Source: Neolentinus lepideus HHB14362 ss-1 | Lineage: Eukaryota > Basidiomycota > Agaricomycetes > Gloeophyllales > Gloeophyllaceae | Reading direction: 5' to 3' | DNA: 64,000 bases | Assembly: GCA_001632425.1 (NCBI GenBank) | Contig: KV425607.1 | Span: 125,969-189,968, forward strand | Shown: positions 45,860 to 57,840 of the stretch, in pieces | Position numbering within the stretch: position 1 is the first letter of the stretch | Layout: every line of letters starts with the position of its first letter | The notes under the pieces: generated by a model | What the model was told of the DNA's origin: nothing | Seen by the model: the letters and a program-made list of their open reading frames with translations, nothing else | The model's database searches: none | Position numbers and translations under genes: made by a program

Positions 45860-48191
45860 ATGCTGTCTTCATCCTCACTGATGTCTCAGTCGGAGAACAC
45901 CACTCTAAAGTCCCAGAATGTCGATGACCGTGGTGTGTCCCTGCCAACGTCATCAGTCCCTGTGGCGTCCGTGCCTTCCTCCGACAGTGCAACGTTAGCG
46001 GACGATCATGGCGCATCTTCCTCGTCGTCGGTTCCGATAAACTCAGCTGGAGGAACGAGCGTACCGTGGCAGAGTGCGGCGCTGCGTCCGAGCCAACCAC
46101 CAGGTCGCCCGCAACCTGTACTTACTATCCGCTCGGATGCTGTTTGCGAATCGCCCCAAAGTCCTATTGTAAGTTCTACTAGTTTCATTCTGCGAACCGG
46201 ACTTAGCACCTTCACGTTGTGACTTCGCATCGGGCAACTACACAGCCGCAGGATCTTCACACTCAGGCACCTCAAGTGCAGAGTCGTACGCTACCATCGC
46301 CTCCAACCTTGATTCCAGCCCCCGCTCCTCCACACGTGAATGTAAGTTACTTATACGACAGCGTCATGGTCTACTACAACCTTATCAAAGACAAATGCAC
46401 AGATATTCGAGCAGGTATGTCTTGTTCCTCTCTTCGCTACGACACTGTAACATACTTTAAATAGGAGACTCAACTCGCGCACCTTGCATCGATTAATCAA
46501 CGAGAAATGACTAGATACCTACGTCATCTCAATGAGTGGCTAGAGAGGGAATCCTCCGACCATCAGGCCGAATTACGCAGCGTCATCGCAGAAGTAAACG
46601 AGCTGCGTGACAATTTCAGCCGTCTACAAGCTTTACAACATTTAGAATATCCACCATATCCGTCACGTTTGTCTACAATATCTGAGCGTGACGAAGACAC
46701 TCGGAGTCCTGTAGTCTCCTTCTCTCTTGTTGTCTCTGAAGATTACTCATTGCTTCATACACTCAGCATGGCGAGCTACCAATGTATCGCCGAAGTGAAC
46801 ATGTCGAATCATCAAGTCGTCGCGACTACGCGCCATACTCATCCAGAGCCGATGGTGCGACTGGCGCAGAACCTGCGTCCGGAATCTATGATAACGCCTC
46901 GTCTACAACGCCGTTAACTCCTGTGAGTCTTCCTCTGGGCTTTGTTCCCACACGACTGAGTAGCTTGCCACAGGGTGGACCGATTACATCCGCCGAAAGA
47001 CCATATATGTCCGATCCAGTAGGATGGCCCCCGGCCCATGGAGGCCCTGTGCCACTGCAGCGACCCCTTCGGTACCAGTCAAACGCTCGCCAACTAAACT
47101 CAACACCAGGTTATTATGAACCTGCGTCCGGAATCTATGATAACGTCTCACCGGTTATGACGCCAGCTCCTGCGAGCCTTCCTTTGGACTTTGTTCCCAT
47201 CCCATTGAATCACTTGCCGCAGGGTGAACCAATTACATCCACCGAAAGACCATATATGACCGTTCCAGGATGGCCCCCGACCCAGAGAGGCCCAGTGCCA
47301 GTGTACCCATCTCCAGAGCCACCCTATCCGTACCAGTCAAATGCCTATCGACGAAACTCCTACCCGACGCAAGATCATCAAGCTCGCCGCCGCTATGGAC
47401 CTTATCCTAACGTCGCTCTAGCTACAGGACTCGGCGGTCCTAGCGTGTCCTATTTCAGGCCAGAACCAGACTGGAGACCAAGCTGGGGCTTCTTTCAACT
47501 AATGGCTTTCCGAGGGGCGAGGTCGGCATCCGTCATGATAAAACCTGATTGGGATGACGAACAATTGTTACGAGAGTTATCCAAAACCTATAACCAGCTA
47601 CGTTCTTGGAGGCGAGTCTTCTCGCTGAAGACATTTAGGTATGTCCACCTTGCTAGCCCTTCTTGTATGTGATCTTAATCGCAGCACCGCACTAGGTCCT
47701 TGGTCGTAGTCTGGGTAGGTCTTTCATGTTCTGGTTCTACTGTTGTCCTAGCTGACACTAGTCCTGTTCACCAGGCCGACGCGAACTACGTATACCCCCA
47801 ATTCGCCAGATACGCCACCGAAAGTACCTCTATGTCCAACAATATGAGAATTCGATATTATCTACGACATCCAAGGGCACTTCAGGGCAAGACGGAATTC
47901 ATGCAATACCTAACAAGGGATACAAGATACGGAGTTATGTACTTGGAAAGGTGGGATCCGTATCGGATCAGCCTCCTCATTTCGGTGCCAGTATTGGCTA
48001 CGATGGTCTTCTCGATTTTATGGGCCTACTTCACAGGCAATATCTCGGATGCATTCACGATAGGGAGTACGTTCAACATTCCTGCATTTTAATTTAAGAT
48101 ATCGTGTTGATCCAAAGAATCAGGTTATATGGTCACAGCTTACTCGACGTTCCTGGTGTTGATCGGTATCCTGAACTGGGTCGAATTTTAG
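45860..48191 (+). CDS. Uncharacterised two-TM tail protein, tandem paralog 2
   Basis: Modelled exons: 45860-46168, 46252-46341, 46465 to about 46709, then from about 46766 to 47639, a ~19-nt exon near 47699 (coding SLVVVW), an exon from about 47776, and a last exon ending at 48191. The N-terminus is Ser/Pro-rich, followed by a helical stretch (AELRSVIAEVNELRDNFSRL). Two ~83-codon repeats come next. The conserved part mirrors paralog 1: WGFFQLMAFRGARSASVMI, DWDDEQLLRELSKTYNQLRSW, YGVMYLERWDPYRISLLISV, then TM segments ending IGILNWVEF. The intron positions in the conserved part are the same as in paralog 1. The helical exon and its left splice (a 123-nt intron) are the least sure. Function unknown. 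Confidence 0.7.
46869..47350 (+). repeat. In-frame tandem duplication of ~249 bp inside paralog 2
   Basis: The unit starts GAACCTGCGTCCGGAATC at 46869 and again at 47118, a 249-bp offset (83 codons). Both copies encode EPASGIYDN, then a Pro-rich stretch, FVP, LPQG, ITS(A/T)ERPYM and GWPP, ending in a Tyr/Gln/Ser-Asn-Ala motif. The second copy is slightly shorter. Confidence 0.8.
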
Positions 48192-48824
48192 CTGCCCAAC
48201 TTTTAGCCACCTGTGCTGCACGTAGAGTCCAAGGCTCGCACGCGTTCTCTACTTGTTACACGGCAAAATAGCTACCAGTATCGCAAGTAATTTACATACT
48301 CATCAAATTCTCCTTAGTAACTATCTTCACCTTTGCCTCTCGATCTGCGGGAGGCTCATGTTTCCTCGAAGGGATAAGGGATGAGGGATAATGTCAATGC
48401 GAGGTTTCTTATCCCTCACTAGACGCCATACCATATATCATCCGAGAGCAGTCCGGGGATACGAAGTCCTGTTGTCAGTATCATGTCTTAAAGGCTTCGC
48501 CATATGTTCAAAGGCTCTTTTTATTTCAGAAGTTAGTCGTCTAAACTACCAGAGACTAAATTCATGGTGCTTGCAGTATATGTAGGTGACCTCGGTACTC
48601 TGTTGGACGTCTCAAAGGCGATGATCACAATTGCAACCGTGGCTATGAGGATTGAGAGGACGAGGGTAAAATGACCTGAGTCGAGCGTTGAGGGCCCTAG
48701 ACAACGGTTTGGTTTGTACATGCGTGTTCTGAGATGCGTCACCGCGCGAAGGTGGGCGTTACTGGCTTGTTGTGTGGGAAAATGTAGCTTCCTGGATTCC
48801 GATTAGATCAAGATCTTGCAGTTG
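48192..48824. other. Intergenic stretch, no confident gene
   Basis: A minus-strand frame (ATG near 48720) encodes one hydrophobic segment (FTLVLSILIATVAIVIIAF), but no second exon could be joined. A short inverted repeat TGAGGGATAA lies near 48380-48415. Confidence 0.4.
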
Positions 48825-48832
48825 TATATATA
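48825..48832 (+). promoter_or_regulatory. TATA box of the PAC2 gene
   Basis: TATATATA lies 46 bp before the PAC2 start codon. Confidence 0.45.
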
Positions 48833-48878
48833 CAGAGCATAGCTCAGTCGGCGTAGACTTTGTCACTATCCTTCAAAG

Positions 48879-49894
48879 ATGACATTTTACCATGCCAAGA
48901 CATCGTGCTCGCTAGCACGCAAGACGATTATTATTGTTCGTGCCTTTTGCTTCACTTTCTTTCCCCAACACGCGTGACTATAATACCCAAGACAGCCCAT
49001 AGTTTCTACTGGCAATGTCCCGCAGCTTGCGGTTGATCTGCTTATTACATCGCTCGGGCTGAAACACATTGGAACATTTGATTCGAGGGATCTCATACCC
49101 GTGATTGCAGCACGGGAAGATGGCGAGACAGGTGTAACAACACCCATTGAGCGTACGTATGCTCGCACCTCACGTTAGCGCTCGGACTTACGCGTCCTAG
49201 TTTATGGAAGGGAAGGTGTCGATGTAGTCATCATTCAACAGAGGTCGCCTGCTCTAAAGGTACGCATTGACATCCAAAGGATCGTACGCTTTCTATATAG
49301 CTCCTGCTTCCAGGACCGAAAGCAAGAATTTGTGAATTCCTTGCTGGAGTTCATCAAAGGTGCTGGTTTAGGCTGCGCACTTTTCTTGTCAGGGATCAAT
49401 CCTTCCAATAGATCAGATGCCCAGATGCTGTTCGTCAACTTCATCGCATTCACTACGAACACGCACTCATTTCATATTGACACAGGACTCCGACGTACCA
49501 CATAGTTCCATCCTCATCTCCATCATTGCAGTCGACGCCCTTATCATCAATTTCCGGACTCCCCATTCCTTCTTACACATCACCAACGCCTCATTATCCT
49601 CTCTCGGATCAAATATCACCTTCATCAGAGTCTACTACCATCCCTTTCATCCCAGGAGGCGGCCTTACTCGCCGCTTCCTCTCTGTCATCTCTACGACTA
49701 CCCCTTGGAAGGTTCCTACCGCCTCTCTACTGCAGTTTGTCATGGAGGGGGATAATAGAGGTGACGCTCACTTGCTTGCGGCCGTAGTAGCGAAAGTCCT
49801 AGGCATCGATACGCTCATCCCAGAATGGAGACAACCAGGCAGTTGGCAAAGAGGTCTATTTGGCGCGGGGTATGATCAGTCGTTGTATGGTTGA
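48879..49894 (+). CDS. PAC2: Proteasome assembly chaperone 2
   Basis: Partner of PAC1 in assembling the 20S proteasome alpha ring (yeast Add66/Pba2). Built from five exons: 48879-48939, 49003-49152, 49201-49259, 49314-49429 and 49486-49894, giving 264 aa, the expected size. Family blocks: MTFYHAKTSCSLARKTIIIV, GNVPQLAVDLLITSLGLKHIG, DLIPVIAAREDGETG, GREGVDVVIIQQRSPALK, RKQEFVNSLLEFIKGAGLG, FLSGINPSNRSDAQML, FIPGGGLTRRFL and LLQFVMEGDNRGDAHLLA. Only the last exon shows as a sizeable open frame; the others were found by following conserved sequence and splice sites. Confidence 0.88.
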
Positions 49895-52016
49895 GCATGT
49901 TGTACAAGTAACCCGTGAATGTATCAGTAGTCTCGCTAATGCGTACGTGAACTTGCTACATGCGCAGGATCTCGCAAGATTCTCTGACTGAGGGAGTCCA
50001 TTGTAAATGTAAATGCAGCAGACGTCACCCACTTGATCTCATTCGACAGGATTGTTAGCGTACAGCTTGGCATAATCCGCCGAAAATATCAGGGAGCAGA
50101 AGCTTGACGTTGATCATTGCGTAAGAAACCCTGCAACAGTCATCTTCGCCGCCATAAAGCTGGACCTGTTGGACGGCACCATGAACGAGATCGGAAGAAA
50201 CTTCAATCAACTTATGACATTGACATCTTCCTTCTCTAGTGACAGGGTCGAAGGGGATAAAGCTACTTTCGGCATCAGATAGTTTGATGGGCACGAAGAA
50301 GTGGTCGATCTATGAGCATGCAGCTGTCGTCATCCCAGAAGTCGCACTGTCCAAACTAAGGACAATTCCATCTTCGATGAGGACGTTTAGATTCTAGAGA
50401 TGGGTCAGCTCGGACTTCGTTGCGAGTATGCTGGAAGATCGGCAGATTGAGATAACACTGCCTGTAACGGATGTCGAGGAAGTAAGTGAGGATGGGAAAT
50501 GCCGACTAGAAGCGATTTACGAGAAGGCATTTAGCAAGAAACTTTAGGTGACGTTTACGGGTCGTGGCGGGGCATATTCCATCGTATTTCATGACAAAGA
50601 TGCATGAACAGGATAGACTGGAGGATTGCGTAGTAAACGTAGATGCTCTTTTCAGTACAGAGGACATCTAGCCACAGCGTGGATTGTATCGACCAAAGCT
50701 ATCGCATCGCAGCTAGAAGCCGAATACCCGGTCGACATCTTCACATCAGCATCTTCAAGCCCAAAAGTGGCCTTTGTTTCTCCCATGGTCGCGCGTTCAA
50801 TGGGGATACCAGAAGACCATGTATGCGAATCCTTACACCATGCTGGCCGAAGAAAAGTGTCTTCGGTCATCTTTGACTGCGGCTAGGATGTTGAGCACGA
50901 AAACGGGTGACTTGGCAGTGGTGTCGGATAGCGAAAAGCAGCCCGTACGATTAATGGGACACGGGACAATCACCACCAGAGGACAGCTATAATCGTAGGC
51001 GCCATACCCGTTTATTGATACGTGTTTCCGATGTTTTGTTGCTCCTATGTGGCACCGTCTGCCAAGCAAAAAGTAACGCGTATATCGAGGGATAGCTTCA
51101 GTTGAGATCACGTTGGAACCAAGTCACCCGCTAAATGGGATCTTGAAATTTAAGGAGCCACCAAGACCAGGCAATGGATGCAATTGAAGGTGCTGATCAT
51201 TGTATGAACGCGGAAACCGAGCAGTGCACATATGGAAGTCCCTCGGTCCTATTGCAATCATGTCTATAACACAGCAGTGTTCGCGGTCACGCGCCGCCAT
51301 AGATGTATCAAGGTTGATCGACAGCTGCGGAGGCGAATAAACCAGGTTGGCTAGGATATTGTGGATACAGGGAGTTGAGGGTGCATGACAGCTCATTGAA
51401 CTCTGATCCATGAGATACGTAAGTAGTGATTGAACAGAGTTTTGCAGTTACAATGGCTGTTGAAGATTTTGTTGACGGTCATTGTTCCGTGCTATTCCGT
51501 AGCCCTTGAGACGATTTCGACATCAGCGAAGAATCTGACTCAGATGTGATTGGCGGTTCTTCACAGAATGCTGGGCAACAATCGAAAATAGGATCCAGTC
51601 GCAGAGGCAGCAGCAGAACGCTAGGCACAGCACTAACTAATATTGTCACCGTCGTCGGACGTGTACATAGGCAACAAACACTGCATCAGTGCTTCGGCTG
51701 GCGGAGAAGCCGAAGGGAGAGGCGTGGGAACATGCCCGTACTTATACCTCGTTCTCGTCATCCTACCCTCTGTCTGCTTCTGCGTCCCAGCTCGACGATT
51801 TCGGCCTCGATAACGCCTTGAAAACATTGAACGGAAGTGCAGAGGAATATCTTGAACTGAAAGACTGTTTGCGCAGCGAGAGTGAACTGGAGAGATACCG
51901 AGAAGATCTTGGTTCAGCCACTTTGGGCGTGGCGCGTACACTCCAGGAGATTGCCCTTGTTCTTTTGAAGGTCGTCTTTACTCTGAAGACACGGGAATAC
52001 GCTGCGGTTAACTGCG
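49895..52016. other. Gene-poor stretch with possible decayed coding traces
   Basis: Several short frames occur. One on the minus strand (50055-50294) reads FIPFDPVTREGRCQCHKL and looks protein-like, but lacks a clean start and breaks upstream. A plus-strand helical frame (about 51760-52010, ELKDCLRSESELERYREDL) has no ATG and runs into the CCR4 start in another frame. I cannot call a gene. Confidence 0.4.
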
Positions 52017-54441
52017 ATGTATTACCCTCAACAATCCCCGGGTATCGCACACAAACTGCCTGGCAGTCATCATGACCAGTCTCCCTGGACTCGGTCTCAT
52101 CATCCTGTCCTAGGTCCGCCAGGAGCGCAGAATAGTGTTGGTCCACCACCAACATCACCGGGATATCCTCTCTACAACGGTAACGTTCATGCCCTACATC
52201 ACCACCACGGACCCTTTTCGCACCCCATCCCCGGTCACCCGACAGGGCACCATCATCAGAATTCCCTCTCTCACTTTCCATCACCACCAAATGGACACAC
52301 ACCGCAGCATGGGATATCGCAGGGGTCTCCTGGTAGTGCGGCGAGTCAGATGATTACTCCCCACTGGCAACAGCAGTTGTTGAAGTGTGAGGTGCGTGAT
52401 CGTTTGTCGTGCAGAATGAAGCTCCAGCTGATGCCCTGTAGATGATACGTGCTTCCAGATCTCCCCACCATCGTGCTCGCGCAAGCGCAATGGCCTCACG
52501 AACGGTCACGAAATCAGCAATTCCTATCACCAACCCCAATCTCGCCAAACCCGCTGCTGAGATCAATGGCACGAAGGAAGGCGAGAATTCCGAAAAAATC
52601 GAGGACAAATCAGAAGCATCCCCTCACATTGATCATCCTAACCCTGCTACAGGGCCAGTGTCCGACACGCCTCGACCAAATGCCATCGGGCGGCCTGAGA
52701 ATACATGGAATTCTCTGGATATGGGCGGCGTGTTCATTAAGAACATTCCTCCTACATCTGGCCTCTTCTCATTCACATTCCTAGCCAACCTCTATCTCAA
52801 TCATAACGCTCTTCAGAGCATACCGCCCCAAATAGCCAAGTTACGGCATTTGGAGCTGTTGGATCTCTCTGGAAACCAGCTTGTCACGGTACCCTCAGAA
52901 CTGGGGATGCTCACGCAATTAAAGGAGCTGTATCTCTTCGACAATCACATCGTCAACTTACCTCCCGAACTCGGGTCCTTGCATCAATTACAGACGCTGG
53001 GTGTAGAAGGCAACCCCTTAGACCCCTCGTTAAAGCAAATAGTACAGAAGGATGGAACACCTGCCCTCGTTGCTTACCTGCGTGATTCGTGCCCAGTACC
53101 TCTGCCCCCGCTCGAACGTTCTTGGACGAACCTCGTCAGTCCTGCGGAGCGGGAAACTATGCAGAGCGATCCGAACGTTGAGACGTTCACGATTCTTTCC
53201 TACAACATCCTTGCGGAGAAGTATGCGACAGAACGGATGTACGGGTATACACCTTCCTGGGCGCTGCAATGGGACTACCGGAAGGAGCTCATCCTGACCG
53301 AGGTGATGAACTATAGGGCAGATTTCCTGTGCATGCAGGAAGTCGACATCGGGAATTATGAGGAGTACTTCGTGCCTCATCTGGGAGAGGCAGGGTACGA
53401 AGGTGTGTACTGGCCGAAGTCGCGATATAAAACCATGACTGGCGCAGAGAGGCGGCAAGTAGACGGTTGTGCTACATTCTTCAATGCCAACAAGTGCGTC
53501 CTACTATATGTCCGACTGTATCGTCCTAGCTGATCATATGTATCTTTTGGCTTACAGGTACCAGCTGGTTGAGAAGCAACTTGTCGAGTTCAGCTCACTC
53601 GCCATGCAGAGACCGGATTTCAAGAAGACTGACGACATGTTCAACCGTGTCCTTGGTAAGGATCACGTCGCTGTCGTCGGTCTCTTCGAGAACAAGGAGA
53701 CCGGTACACGGCTCATTGTCACGAACGTCCACGTTGTGTCAGATCCTCAATTCCGTGATGTCAAGCTCGTGCAAGTTGCCTTGATGGTAGACGAGGTGGA
53801 GAAGATCGCGAACAACTTTGCAAAGTATCCTCCACGGCTCCTGGGCCCGCCAGCCGATTTGGCCGATAACACATCGACATCGAGCGATAATCTCCTAGAT
53901 GGGGTGCAAACATCTAGGACAGGCCCCGCATACACGGATGGCACCAAGATTCCGATGATCGTGTGCGGCGACTTCAACTCCATCCCTGGCAGCGGTGTTT
54001 ACGAGTTCCTGTCGAACGGCGCCATTCCGTCGCAGCACCCTGACTTCATGTCCCATACCTATGGCAGGTATACGTCCGACGGGCTGCGCCACCGCCTAGG
54101 CCTGCGGAGCGCGTATGCTGCGGCTGGCGAGCTGCCGATGACGAATTATACTGCGGGCTTTCAAGGAGTATTGGATTACATCTGGTACTCGACTTCCAAT
54201 CTCGCCGTGAATGCCGTGCTGGGCGAGGTTGACAAGTCGTATTTGGAGAAGGTGGTCGGGTTCCCGAACGCCCACTTTCCTTCAGAGTGAGTGCCATGAC
54301 GCTTTGAAATGCGAACCCTACTGACAGTTTTTACCTAGTCACATCTGCATTATGAGCGAACTCCGCGTCAAGCCACCTCCGCGAGAAGCGCCAGCCAGAC
54401 CCACGCAGCCTACGTTTCCTCAATCCAACGGTTCCCATTGA
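52017..54441 (+). CDS. CCR4: CCR4-type poly(A) exoribonuclease (deadenylase)
   Basis: Catalytic subunit of the CCR4-NOT complex, which shortens mRNA poly(A) tails. Four exons (52017-52391, 52442-53493, 53558-54286, 54339-54441) give 752 aa. A His/Pro/Gln-rich N-terminus is followed by HWQQQLLKCE and SPHHRARASAMASR. Leucine-rich repeats that bind NOT1/CAF1 follow (LANLYLNHNALQSIPPQIAKL, LLDLSGNQL, ELYLFDNHI). The endonuclease/exonuclease/phosphatase domain has SYNILAEKYAT, the metal-binding Glu in MQEVD, CGDFNS, and the final catalytic His in SDHICIMSELR, created by the last splice. A further upstream exon cannot be ruled out. Confidence 0.94.
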
Positions 54442-57159
54442 TTCGTGGTATAATGGAGGTTGTCCATACATTCACACATTTTATCCTACATATTTTTTCC
54501 TTTCGCACGCGGTGTTTATTTGGTTGGATCTTCGTTGCATCCCGTACACTTTGGTATATACGCACCCCCCCTTCCCAAATTCTTTGTATTTGGACATCGT
54601 CATCGCTCTTTTGTTATATTGTCGCCGTCAGCCTGTAGCATGCGTGTATAGCTTCGTCTGAAACAATATTTTCCACTCTGCTCTCGATTGATTCCGCCGT
54701 TACATACTTAGTTCGCTCTCCGTACAAATGCTATGATAATGCTATTCTCTCTCTTTTGCCCGTTCGGTGCCAGCTCCGATTTCAGTTGTAGGACTACCCG
54801 CCCAGGCCTCAAATCAGAATACCGGTCTCATAGGTGTGGGAAGAGTTAAGGTTGATCACGGCGATGATCGGACTGTAGACCTATCCACGAGATATCTGTA
54901 CTTGTAGCGTTTGCATCACGGGTAGGACGTTCGACGACAAGGTGTATCGAACGTCAGTGAAGGGGAATAGAGCCCGGGATGCATCACTATCGATGGTCAC
55001 GGCGTGGCCATACTTTAACCTTATGGATCGTAAGCGGCGGTAAATAGTCAGCTTTGATAACTATACTCAGGAGGGCAGATCCGGCGAAACCTTAACTGGA
55101 TCTTGCGTTACATCCAAGTGACTAGAATGATGGTATAAACCAAAGGATGTGAAACAATGGCCAGCGTGCGACGATTGGAAACCTAACGCGGTCGCATTCC
55201 CAACAAGATTATGCCATCCCGCCCATGACGCTACCACCGGAACCAGTAAGTTCGTGAATGACATGCGCTAGGTCGCATATATTAAAGTTCGCTGCGATTG
55301 CCGAATTTGCCATCGGGATGGAAGCAGAGAAGCGCCGGATTTGCTCCCGCGTGGCCAGACGCAAGTCCGCGTGTACTGTATAGTAAATGGACGCCACGAA
55401 GTGTCTGAAGAAGCGTATTCATAGCCTGGCGGTGGTTCTCCGGTACCGATAATCCGCAATAGGTATACTTGCATTGACGAGAGTCTAGCTGTAGAAAGAG
55501 CGGGTGATTGATGGACGGACAACGAGGGCCAGTGTACAAGCGGTATTGTGGCGCGGACGATGTAGAGGGTGAATGCAGAGTATGAACGCGATCGATGTCC
55601 TAGAAAAACTCGAGCCCTGTTCGCGAGGTCTTGTATATGCTTTGAGGGGTCATTCCAGCCATTCAGTGGCCCAACACCATCCCCGTCGTGAATGAAACAG
55701 AAGCCACTCTATTCGTGGATTATGGCTTCATTGTCAAAATTTGTTGGAGCCGTGAGTACCTCTGACCTATTCTTGAGCATGACAGTGCGTGTCAGAAGGC
55801 TTGGACCGGCCGATAGACATCCTTTATCGATGTTCCCGAGCAAAAGCAGGTCGCGAACTGGAACTCTAGAAAGCGGTACCAGTACAAGGTGAGCGGAGAT
55901 GAGCGCTAGGTATTATGGTCTCTCCAGCGAGACTAATAGGCCATGGTGAGCAGCAAACGCCGGGGGCGTATCCCAGCATTCGCCAGCTGACAGCAAAGCA
56001 GACGTTGAACGGTACCACGCCACATATATGGTCACGGTTAAGCATCACGAGGGTTCTCACCTGCCATTGCGCTGCACATCCACGGGCGAAGCGACACCCG
56101 GGGAATTCTAACCATCGGCAAAGAAGCCACCACAAATGAATGCCAGAACCAGGACGTAAAGCAGGCACCAAGGTTCCTACCAGTGAATGCTTCGAGGATT
56201 TCCGCTTTCCCCACACGCGGAAATCCCGGCGCTTTTTCCAGACAAAGTGCCGTCCGAAATGAAGGTCTTTCTCTTCCACGGGGAGTGGTCTGTCGCGGGG
56301 ACTCGTGAGCCGGGCGTAGCAGGCAGTGAAGTATTAGAAGATGTCCGGGGTAAGTTACCGGTGAGTCGTTCGAACGAAAGGTCAGGCACCGTAATCTCGG
56401 GGCTTGTGACATGGTGTGGGCCAGCTGTCCACTGGGAGGAGGGCTATTGATCTGGACGATACCGCAGAGCTCGCCATCGACGCCACCTCGTACGCTGGCT
56501 AAGTTTCACTTGATGGCGACGCAGACGTCGCTCAATGCGAATCCCCGTCCACTTCGATACACCCAAGATAGCCATGTCGGAAATTCGAGATGTCTGAGTA
56601 AGCACAAGGTTCTCTCGCAGATCGACCTCAAAAGAGTGTGTCGTCACGAAGATACACCACTCCGTGTCCAGAAGGGGCATGGTCGGTCTCCATGAACGTT
56701 GCGGTCGAGAAGATCGCGGATAAACAGGATCTGAAATTATAGCAATTCCATCGTTCGTGTAGAAATAACAGCACAGTGCAGGCAACCAAGATATGAGTAA
56801 CGCCGAACGCCAAGAGAAATCGCGCTAGACCTGGCGACCGAGGAGCTGATACGTCCAAAGCTGATCTAGGACTCAGATGAGGTGCCAGTCACTACGACTT
56901 CGCCGCTCCGAGAGGGACTTCGTCCTGACTCTGAGCTCGTTGGAACTTGCGGGCTGTGTGGCATGGTCTGTGCAACGTGATGTATCCAGAGCCAGACCAA
57001 GACCAAGTGATGGCAGTACTTCTGGCGGGTTCAGGAGTGATAGGCTTCAGTCGTGAAGATCGTCGGAGTGATAAGGTCGCGAGGGTCCACTCTAGCTTGA
57101 CGCCTGCTAGAACAAGATAGTGGCACTAGACATAGGCATATTTATAGAGTAACCTATGC
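54442..57159. other. Gene-poor region between CCR4 and the arrestin (left part)
   Basis: Nearly 2.7 kb with only short frames. Minus-strand pieces such as 55209-55397 (VHADLRLATREQIRRFSASIP) and 56628-56858 (a hydrophobic ARFLLAFGVTHILVACTVLL) look like relics of exons, but no splice chain holds together. Confidence 0.4.
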
Positions 57160-57840
57160 CGCTCCATGATCGAGAATCAGAATGTTGATTTCGTGGAGTA
57201 AATGAAACCAATACGCAGCGATGAGAAATCTGCCACAAGCGTAGAGCGACGTACAAGGTTCAGAATAGCTTCTGCGCCAGGGACTGTGGATGCCGCCGCG
57301 CCGAGATGAAATATCAGAGGCCCGAACAAAGAGACTCTTACGATAGTTCGCCCACAACAAAACATCCTCTCCAGTCCGAGTAGCGTTCACCATCGCGAGC
57401 GACTAGGGGCAAAACAGATATCGCTGTGCTGCGTACACGCTGAGATGAAATTTGTTCCATTCGTACTCAGATCCACAAGCCGAGCTGTACGTGTCTTCAT
57501 AAGATTAATATTTACGTCCCAGATGCAAGAACGCGCCGCGCTTGCTGGCCGTGACGTCTATAGCAACGCCACTCCAGCACCAGCTTTATGGCGACGATTA
57601 CGGCAAGTCCAGCGAGCAACAGAGGAGCCTCGCGATATGCTTTGCCTTGCGAAGATCGTCACCGGGCGATCAGGTCTTGAAGTCGGACCGAGACTGCGCA
57701 AGGTTGAGCCGAGGAGAACAGGTCAGCGCATCCAGTACTACCTCGCATGTGCGAAGGTAGCGCCATCTACCTGCGTTGACACCAGCGATAGCAACATTCC
57801 CACCGGCATTCTGTCAATATGGAGGCACTGAGTGCATTGC
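57160..57840 (-). pseudogene. Possible decayed multi-TM protein gene
   Basis: Minus-strand fragments in different frames recall basidiomycete multi-TM (DUF6533-like) proteins: MPVGMLLSLVSTQ near 57810, RPVTIFARQ near 57670, a membrane segment APLLLAGLAVIVAIKLVLEW near 57600, GAEAILNL near 57270, and LYACGRFLIAAYWF near 57230. The last two should be adjacent in one frame but are offset. No intact gene can be assembled. Family identity is a guess from pattern only. Confidence 0.3.

Noticed and set aside
51689..52075. Plus-strand helical frame just before CCR4
   Set aside because: No ATG, no joinable upstream exon, and it overlaps the CCR4 start in another frame. Possibly real, but not supportable.
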